64,000 nt of DNA from Buddleja alternifolia (Eukaryota > Streptophyta > Magnoliopsida > Lamiales > Scrophulariaceae). The notes under the pieces are model-generated. The model did no database searches and had not been told where the DNA came from. It worked only from the letters and a program-made list of their open reading frames with translations. This document shows positions 56,450 through 64,000 of the stretch, in pieces. The stretch spans positions 17,489,134 to 17,553,133 of the forward strand of contig CM033401.1 of the NCBI GenBank assembly GCA_019426215.1, read 5' to 3'. A program made the position numbers and the translations under genes. Position 1 is the stretch's first letter. The number at the start of each line of letters is the position of its first letter.

Positions 56450-56928
56450 GAAGGTCGAATTTGCCAATTGTTTTGTTCTTTGTAAACTGAATTTGCATAT
56501 AATTATCTAACATGTCCATTGTCTTTTGCTTGCTAAACAGATGCAACGCCCAAGGATTATTGAGTGTAAGATGATGTTGCAGTAAGGATCTTAACAAACC
56601 GGTGTGAGCCTGTCAATTGTAAATTATAAAAACTAAAAACAAATCATTTCTTTTGAAATACTTTATTAGCAAGCTAAGAATTTAGATTCATTTGTCAAAA
56701 AATTTAATTTATCTAGTATATGATTTTTCTATTTAATAAATAAACTCCAAGTTAACTCCTCCATGCATTATATAAAACGCACATGAATCTTTCTATGCTT
56801 GTCTTAATAAAAAAACATAAAACGACTACATGAGGCAAAAATGCATATTAAATTTATACATATAAAATGTACGCTTTTATATAGCTTCAATTTTGTAGTT
56901 TAGCTGTATTTGTAAATCAAAAATCAAC
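56450..56928. other. Spacer right of the LINE
   Basis: AT-rich, no gene recognised. Confidence 0.4.
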
Positions 56929-57238
56929 GGGGTAATGACATTTTCCCATCCAAACTATTCGGGTTTTTACACTTTTGTAAATAAACTTTTTTTTTTTGCA
57001 CTTTTTTTTCTGAACTAAACAGGTTTTGCATTATTTTATCTAAACTTTTTTATTTTTTACACTTTCTTATATGAAGTATACGAATTTTTACAAAATTTTA
57101 TATTTTTAGCATTTTTCAGTCAAATTTTACTTAAGTTTTTAGCTTTATAAAGTTCGGATAAAAAAATGCAAAAGAAAAAAGTTTGTTTACAAAAGTGCAA
57201 AAACCCGAATAATTTGGATGGAAAAATGCCATTACCCC
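56929..57238. mobile_element. MITE, 310 bp, with 9-bp target duplication
   Basis: Inverted ends GGGGTAATGACATTTTCCC and GGGGTAATGGCATTTTTCC, the match continuing about 58 bp through TATTCGGGTTTTT. Target duplication AAAATCAAC at 56920-56928 and 57239-57247. T-rich centre, no gene. MULE-type by target size. Confidence 0.92.
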
Positions 57239-57391
57239 AAAATCAACATTTTTTAAACTTTTAATAAGAAAAATTATTAAATTTTCTTGATTCGAATTTT
57301 ACAATGTTCTTCCCGTTATTCATCTACGGAAAGTCCAACCATGAACCCATACAATTATATTCCCGTTTATATAATACATTTTCGTACATAG

Positions 57392-60300
57392 TTTTTTTTT
57401 TTTTTTTTCAAAAGTCACCTATGTCATGGTGGGGGGATTTTTCGGGGTCCCCTCCCTTCTATATATCAAGAAAGAGTAGTACACAAGATTTCAATCCTAT
57501 CCAACTAGACAATTAAAAAAGGAGTACTACTCCCCTACAATTAGTTACGAAAATTCCGAAAGTTGAGCATATCTAATCTAATATACCCCCTAATTACACC
57601 AAAAAGTTCGCTATTGTCAAATACTTGGAGAGACGGGGCTTCACAACCTTGATTAGCAAGGAGATCTGCTGCTTTGTTACCTTCACGATAAACATGAGAA
57701 ATGGAAGTTTCGACTTGTTTAAGTGAATTCCTAATGGATTGGAGAGTGTATTGAAACCTCCAGGCACCTTTGTATTTGGAGCAAATTATGTGGATCACAC
57801 TAAGCGCATCTAACTCAACCCAAACCTTGTGGAATCCTTTCTCTATACACAGTTTCAATCCCCGATTTACGGCAGCCAGCTCGGCAGCCATATTTGAACA
57901 GATACCAAGAGGTTCAACAAACGCAAACAAAACTTTTCCTTTATTATCTCGCACTAAACCTCCTACGCCTGCCGGACCCGGGTTGCCCCTAGCTGCCCCA
58001 TCTGTGTTGAGCTTTACCCAGCTCGAAGATGGCTTAGTCCAATAAACAGGGATAGACTTGGACATAGTCACTGTGCAGTCAAGCAAAATATCCCAGATCT
58101 GAGCCACATTCCTATCTCCAATCCAATGATCCTTCTTCCAAAGATTGCTTTTATTAAGAAGCTTTATATGTTCATGAATATTCACAATGATAAGGTCAGG
58201 CGAGATATTAATATTTCTATGTTTTTTGTTGTTTCTAGCCAATACCACAAAATAAGAATTGGCAAAATTGTACGAATGTGATCCTTTCCCTTAAGAGGGG
58301 CAGATTCTCTCCATGTGTGAAGGATTCGGCCAATGTTGTTTGGATTGAGTGAGGGGATTTGAAAGAAGGCTTCAAAATGACGCCATACTTTTGAAGCACA
58401 GCCACTCGATATAAAGATGTGGTGAATGGATTCAATGTGTTGACAACATCCACATTTAGCTGCAAGTTGGAACCCCTTTCGTTGCATCCGAACATCTACA
58501 GGGATCCAATCCCGAATAAGTCTCCAAATAAAAACTGAAATGGTTGGGGTAAGGAGGGGGGATCAAGTACGGTTGAAGCTTTGGGATGGAAAAATCGGAC
58601 CACGGATACTTTCCCAAGCTGATTTTGTAGTGAACTCACCTCTATTAGTTAGTTTCCAAACCATGGAGTCATTCTCATCTTCTCGAATTAGGAGATTTGT
58701 GACTTTGTCAATAAGAGGTTGAGAGATTGCTACATTGAGCCGAGATAGATCCCAATTTTTTTCAATACAAAAATCTTTCACAAGAGCATGAGTGTAATTA
58801 ATGGGAGGGAACAAATCTTGAATTTTACCATCCATGAGCCAATGGTCTTGCCAGAAGAAAATGTTTCCTTTCCCGATTTTCCAAAAAATAAATTGTTGGA
58901 CTTCTTCTCGGACTTTACAAATTCTTCGCCAAACAGAGGAGTCACTGGGGCGAACTCGAGATTCCCCTGGAAAAAGATCAAAGCAGTATTTTCATGAGAT
59001 GAATTGAGCCCATAACGAGTTTTGGGCCCGGAATCTCCACCAAAGCTTATATGAGAAAGCTTTCACCGAGTCCCTGAGATTTCTAATTCCGAGACCTCCC
59101 TCTTCCAAAGGCCGACAAATTTTATCCCAAGCAGCCCAATGAGTTCTTTTTTTTTTCGGTTGAGGAGCCCCAAAAAAATCTATTGAACAATCTTTCAATT
59201 TGAGTAATGATTCCAATGGGAGGTTCAAGAACTTGACAGAGATAAATCGGCATCGAACAAAGAACACTTTTAATCAACTGGAGGCGACCTCCATGAGAAA
59301 GAAAAGCATGTTCCCAACCAGTAAGCCGAACTCTAATTCTTTCAATCAATTCCACAAACAAAATCTTCTTTTTTTTCCCTTTGTGAAGAGGCGCGCCCAA
59401 ATATGAAATAGGAAGGCTATTTTAGCTGAAGCCTGAAATATCCTTGATCAGCTGGATTTTAGCAGCTTCCATTTTCTCACTAACCACAAAGGAGCTTTTC
59501 TGAACATTAACAAGCTGCCCCGAAATTTGTTCGTAATCAGTCAAAAATTGTTTGAGAAGGATCAGCCCAGATTCTTCACACGAGGTAAAAATAATTGTAT
59601 CATTCGCGTATGACAAATGCGAAACTCCCATACGTCCCCCGTTAAATCTGAAATACAATTGAGGATATAAATTGAATAGGGAAGATAATCCTCTAGAAAA
59701 GGCTTCTGATAAAAGGGTAAAAAGAGCCGGAGATATTGGATCACCTTGCCTTAATCCACGGGAGGACTTAAAGAAACCGGATGGCTCACCATTAATAAGA
59801 ATAGAGAACCAACAATTTTCAATGGCATGTCTGATGAGCCTAATAAACTGAAATGGGAAGCCCATTTTTTCCAACACAGCAAACAGGAAAACCCATGAGA
59901 CTCTATCGTAAGCTTTTGACATATCAAGTTTCATCACTATGTTACCCTTGCAACTTGGATAGTCGATAGAGTGCACCATTTCTTGAGCAAGAAGGATGTT
60001 GTCACCAATTAATCTACCCGGGACGAAACCACTTTGAGACAAAGACATTGTCGAGGGGAGAACCTTCTCGATTTTTTTATATAGAAGCTTGGTAAGGATT
60101 TTGTTCAAGACATTACAAAGCAAAATGGGTCTAAAATCCCCCCAAGAATTCGGGGCCTTTGTCTTAGGAATAAGGACAATAGTAGTAGCCGAGAAGCTTC
60201 GGGGCAATGGGGTACCACAAAAAAAGTCTCGGACCGCTTCAAAAAGATCCCGCTCAATGAAGTCCCAGCATGCCTGATAGAACGACACGGAGAAACCATC

Positions 60301-61494
60301 CGGACCAGCAGCCGTATCTTGGCTAATCTCAAAGACAACTTGTTTGATTTCTTCTACAGATGGGATGGCGCAGAAATTTCTAGATCCGGCCTCTTGGATT
60401 GACTGGAGATTAGCAAAAATTGGATCGGACAAATTCAAATCTACCTGATTAGTTGGGCTGGAAAGAAGTCGTTCAAAGAAGCCAACTCCAGATTGTTTAA
60501 TTTCCAATGGTTTCGTGATTTCTCTATTATCCTCTTAAATTTTATGAATAACAGAACGCAACCTCTTCTTTTTAACCAAAGCATGGAAGAATTTGGTATT
60601 TCTTTCCCCTTCTTCTAACCATTTGCAAGAGCTTTTCCAATAACAAGATTCCATAGCAAGGGCTAATTTTAATGACATGTTTTTGCGGTTCATCTCAATC
60701 AGATTTCTCTCTATAGGGCAGTGGTCAAAATTGGCTTCTGCCTTGGCAGCTTCTTTTTCGGCAATAATTACCGATTGGAGGACACTCTCAAAAATTGATT
60801 TGTTCCAGCTTTTTAGGAAAGTCTTAAGCCGGATCAACTTCAGATGAAATTTCAACATATCAAACGCTTCAATAGGTTGGGACCAGTTCTCTTTAGAATA
60901 TTGGTAGAAACCATGGTGCTTGATCCACATGTTTTGAAACCTGAAAGAAGCTGAGTTCTTCTAGAAGACGACTCCGCAATGATTTCAAGCGGGCTATGAT
61001 CCGATATTCCACGAGGGTGATGAATAATCCGAGTGCTGCCAAAAAAATCCGCCCAATCTATCGAGATTAAAGCTCTATCAAGTCTTTGCCAAAGCCTCCG
61101 ATTAGTCCACGTAAATGGTTCCCCTTCAAAACCCGCGTCCAATAGTCTACTATCTGCCAAAGTGTTCCCGAAATCTTCCATTGACCCAACAATCGGATCT
61201 CCCCCCCCCCCTCCCCCCCCATTTCTCTCATTACTCGATAAGATGCTGTTAAAATCTCCTCCAACTAACCAAGGATCATTTGTATGAGACATCTCAATAA
61301 TTCCATTCCACAATGGCCTTCAGAGAGAACGAGAACTTCAAGTGATAGGTTTATCAAGCAGATTATATTTAATTTTAACATGAAGAAACTGTTCATGATC
61401 CCGGAGAACTTCAAAATGAATTCCCTCACCTCCAAAACACCAAATCTTATTAGAAAGATTAACAAGAGATGATGTGAAATCAAATCAACTGGAA
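57392..61494 (-). mobile_element. Second L1-type LINE, 5'-truncated
   Basis: The 3' end is a T17 run at 57392-57408 (poly(A) on the minus strand), followed by about 130 bp of 3' UTR and ORF2. At the right, recognisable coding fades at about 61490 inside the endonuclease domain, so ORF1 and the first part of ORF2 are missing. No target duplication was found. Its family differs from the LINE at 50195-56432 by protein sequence. Confidence 0.8.
57541..61494 (-). pseudogene. LINE ORF2, partial: endonuclease C-part, RT with altered active site, RNase H
   Basis: Endonuclease C-part: PWLVGGDFNSILSSNE, EGEPFTWTNRRLWQRLDRA and GISDHSPLEI. RT in one 361-residue frame (60507-59422): GPDGFSVSFYQACWDF, FVPGRLIGDNILLAQE, KLDMSKAYDRVSW, GLRQGDPISPALF, then SYANDTIIF where YADD is expected. 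After a TAG at 59422 come LPISYLGAPL, WAAWDKICRPLEEGGLGIRN, a zinc-binding region with CGCCQHIESIHHIF, and RNase H (58020-57541: WVKLNTDGAARGNPG, MAAELAAVNRGL, REGNKAADLLANQG). Stops near 58990 and 58563 and frameshifts near 59150 and 58235 are also present. Confidence 0.88.
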
Positions 61495-62220
61495 ATCGAA
61501 CCTTCGATCCAATTTTGTAGAATATCATTCGAAATTTCCCGAAACTTTTGTCGAAACCCAAAATTTAAAATAATATCTACTAAATATCCATCGAAATTTT
61601 GACCGAAACACGAAATTTTCTGAATTTTTTATTCAAAACTTGAAATTTATCGAAATTTAAAATGATATTTTTTGATTTTTTTAAATATTATATAGTTAAA
61701 AATTAGGGTCAAATAATCATTCATATTAAAAGAATAGATAATAAATGATCATTTATGTAAACCAATAAGCAATAAATCAATAATTTAATAAAAATTCGGG
61801 TCTGAACACAAAAATTATTTAAATAAGATCTCATAAAAATCCTCTTAGAAGCTTGATGTGGTTTTGAATAATGATTTTTACTAAATTGTGGTACACTTTA
61901 TTTTAATGAAGTTCTCATGATATTTGTTTAATATTTTACTACTATTATTTCATATTTTTCATAGCAGATTTTGGTCATTCTATTCAACAAGATTCATTAT
62001 GCATATATTATACATGACATATTATTAATGTAAAAAATGCATAATTATGATATTTAAAGTTACACCAAGTTTCATTGTAATTTTTCAAATATTTCTATAA
62101 ATTTCCATGATTTCTTTAAAATCTAAACCGAAATTTTTGAATATCCACGAAATTTCCATCGAAATTTTCGTAATTTTACTACCCCAATATCGACATCAAT
62201 ACCGAGATTTAATACTTTGC
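61495..62220. repeat. AT-rich segment with dispersed CGAAATTT motifs
   Basis: CGAAATTT, GAAATTTC and their complements recur at both ends (61540-61670 and 62100-62180) with AT-rich sequence between, as in some non-autonomous DNA elements. Ends and target duplication are not resolved. No gene. Confidence 0.4.
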
Positions 62221-62700
62221 TTGTAACATCCTTTTTAGCACTGTCCTTTTAAAACAAATTATACAAGGCAAACAAAGAAATTTTCCCAGTAATCGTTTTA
62301 CCTTGTCTAGATATATTGTGAAAAAAGTAATACATGGCATATATCATTTCTTAAAAAATAAGTTATAATAATTTAAACAGTTATTCAGCACGGTTCACTG
62401 ATTATTTGCTATTCGGTTAGTCCACTAAGCTGAATAAGTGTAATCAAGTTTGATCAAATATGCCTTTTAGTGGAAAAATTATACTTTTCGTCCCACAACT
62501 TTGAAGTACTATATTTGAAAATAATAAATAAATCTAATACAAACTTGTACTAATTCATATGAAATTATAATGTAGAATGTATTCAATTATAGTATTTTAT
62601 GCAAAATAATAATACTTCAATCAAAAATTAATTTGATCAAGGTAAATCAATTTTCTCTTACTCTATTAACTGATAATTTCTTTTAGAAATTTAGATATAT
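62221..62700. other. AT-rich spacer
   Basis: No gene or element ends recognised. Confidence 0.4.
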
Positions 62701-62952
62701 TTGTCAACATCTATAACCATTATATATTATAGTACTTCTCATGTTGTGCTAAAAAATTTGATGGAGCAACATAAGTTCCTCAGACCTCATGGTTCTGAAT
62801 GCACAGATGATGACATAACAAGATTTCTAGAGCTAGAAATAAGCAAGGGTTCTTGTGAAAAGCAAGGGGACTGGATGAGCATTAAGGAGATGATACAAAG
62901 CGAAAAGAGTGTTTCAAAGGAAGCTCGAGATAATCAAGCAAAGTGGTCATAA
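62701..62952 (+). CDS. Small ORF, possible terminal exon of an unknown gene
   Basis: An 83-residue frame (initiating codon TTG at 62701). The more protein-like part begins about HVVLKNLMEQHKFLRPHGSE and runs through DDDITRFLELEISKG to a stop at 62950-62952. TATTATAG just before 62733 could be a splice acceptor, so this might be the last exon of a gene whose other exons I cannot see. Composition is balanced, unlike the AT-rich surroundings. No family recognised. Confidence 0.3.
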   Translation: MSTSITIIYYSTSHVVLKNLMEQHKFLRPHGSECTDDDITRFLELEISKGSCEKQGDWMSIKEMIQSEKSVSKEARDNQAKWS

Positions 62953-63672
62953 ATCCTTACCATTTTCAGGCCTCTTCAGAGCCTTCGTTTAAATAGTCAA
63001 ATTCTAAATATTAGGTTCTAATCCAATGATTACAGTTTCATTTCTAAGACAGTACTTCATCCAATATTCAGAAAGTTGAGAAACACATATTCAGGACTTC
63101 ATCTCACGAAAATAACGGGCAAGAAAGACTGAGAAGGAAAGTAGAACATATTTATGATTTGGATTGAATGAGTAAGTGCTAGAGTTGGCCTTTGTCACAT
63201 AAAGGCTAACTTGGATGAGGGGTGTAGTGGGATTTATTAGGACTTGTATATTAATAGCATATTATTAGGATATTGGAAGTTGAAATGCTACTCGACCGTT
63301 AATGTTAAATGAATGTCATCTAACAGTCAGTTAATGTTAGATGACATTCATCTAACATTAACTTAATTGCTTGGAGGTGGGGTGACATGACATTATTATT
63401 CATTAATTTTCTAGGAAAGTGGAGAATTTTATGTGTTATAGATATTATTTATTCTCAATTATGATTGTAAAAATAATTAGTAAGGGTAAAAAGTAAATTT
63501 ACAATTGGAAGAAACATTAAGAGTATCCACACTTTTAGAATAGTACTAACATAAAATACGTGTGTTGCACGTGGACATCTAATTCTCATAATATCATTTC
63601 AAAATTAAATGTTGAAGTTGATATCTCTTTTTGAGGAAATAAAAAAAATGATAGAAAGATGAAATTATAATT
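62953..63672. other. Spacer with a short hairpin
   Basis: No gene. It contains the hairpin at 63298-63362. Confidence 0.4.
63298..63362. repeat. Perfect-like hairpin, 27-bp arms
   Basis: The arm from 63298 (GTTAATGTTAAATGAATG...) pairs with the arm ending at 63362 at 26 of 27 positions, with a loop of about 11 bases. GTTAATGTTA is also repeated directly. Confidence 0.85.
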
Positions 63673-64000
63673 GGGAAAATTGCGCCTTAAACTATAAACA
63701 TTTGACATCCACACTCCTCATGTTTGATAGATTGGTCCGGATAACTCCTCATTTAACTCCTTAATTGAATGTATACTTATTAAACACTAACTAAGGTTCC
63801 TTAAATTCTAAGTTAAAAAGCCTAAACTACATTAAGTAATCTAATGGGAATAAAAAATTCTCAAAATATCACCAAATGTCATTGCAATAATAAAGCTAAA
63901 AAATATTTAACAGAAACTTGCAAAATTTTAAAAATAATTATCATATAATTCTAAAACCCAAGCCTAGACTAATCAAAAAACACCCCCCTGTATTATTTTG
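63673..64000. mobile_element. Left part of a probable MULE-type MITE, cut by the window end
   Basis: Begins GGGAAAATTGCGCCTTAAAC, the same terminal motif as the MULE and MITEs elsewhere in the window, followed by a CTCCTCATGTTTGATAGATT segment typical of such termini. The other end is outside the window. Confidence 0.4.

Overview
This is a flowering-plant nuclear window, probably from a eudicot; the species cannot be read from the sequence. The evidence is an F-box protein gene, LTR retrotransposons of Ty1/copia and Ty3/gypsy type with plant tRNA primer-binding sites, plant L1-type LINEs with DUF4283-like ORF1 and RNase H tails, a Mutator-like element (MULE) and many MITEs. Almost every open frame of any size belongs to a decayed transposable element. 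I found no tRNA or rRNA gene, no CRISPR array and no bacterial-type operon.

Layout. 1-8.7 kb: the 3' part of a Sirevirus-type copia element, consisting of an extra env-like ORF with two introns, a polypurine tract and an LTR. An Athila/Tat-like gypsy element is inserted in that ORF at 272-3475. 8.7-16.0 kb: the 3' part of another copia element (reverse transcriptase and RNase H). Its pol/LTR boundary is split by a 5.3 kb non-coding LARD-like LTR element (10537-15871). 16.0-18.1 kb: AT-rich, unassigned. 18.1-26.9 kb: a second Athila/Tat-like element on the minus strand, whose LTR is split by a 6.2 kb MULE (19560-25723). That MULE carries a mudrA-type transposase and a convergent GRF-zinc-finger gene. 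26.9-29.8 kb: a copia gag broken by three insertions (the gypsy LTR, a hAT element, a TRIM). 30.5-38.2 kb: AT-rich DNA with nested MITEs, including a MITE inside a solo LTR inside a long-TIR element.

38.2-42.0 kb is the only genic island. It holds an F-box gene with one frameshift (minus strand) and an acidic C-terminal coding segment split by a small gypsy-like element (38366-39607). 42.2-50.2 kb is MITE territory: hAT, MULE-type, Harbinger-like, a 1.1 kb fold-back and a solo LTR. 50.2-56.4 kb is a full-length but dead LINE with a 17-bp target duplication. 57.4-61.5 kb is a second, 5'-truncated LINE. The rest is AT-rich sequence with minor repeats.

Many insertions could be placed to the base because target-site duplications are visible: ATCAT, CTGCG, ATTAC, TCTGC, TCGTC, TTTTC, AGCACGAC, CATAGATC, TAAGAATAA, TTTTGAATA, AAAATCAAC, and 17 bp for the LINE. 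In several cases excising the insertion in silico rejoins the interrupted reading frame. I did not find a clearly new biological system. The most interesting items are the intron-bearing extra ORF, the GRF-zinc-finger companion gene of the MULE, the nested insertion stacks and the long fold-back element.
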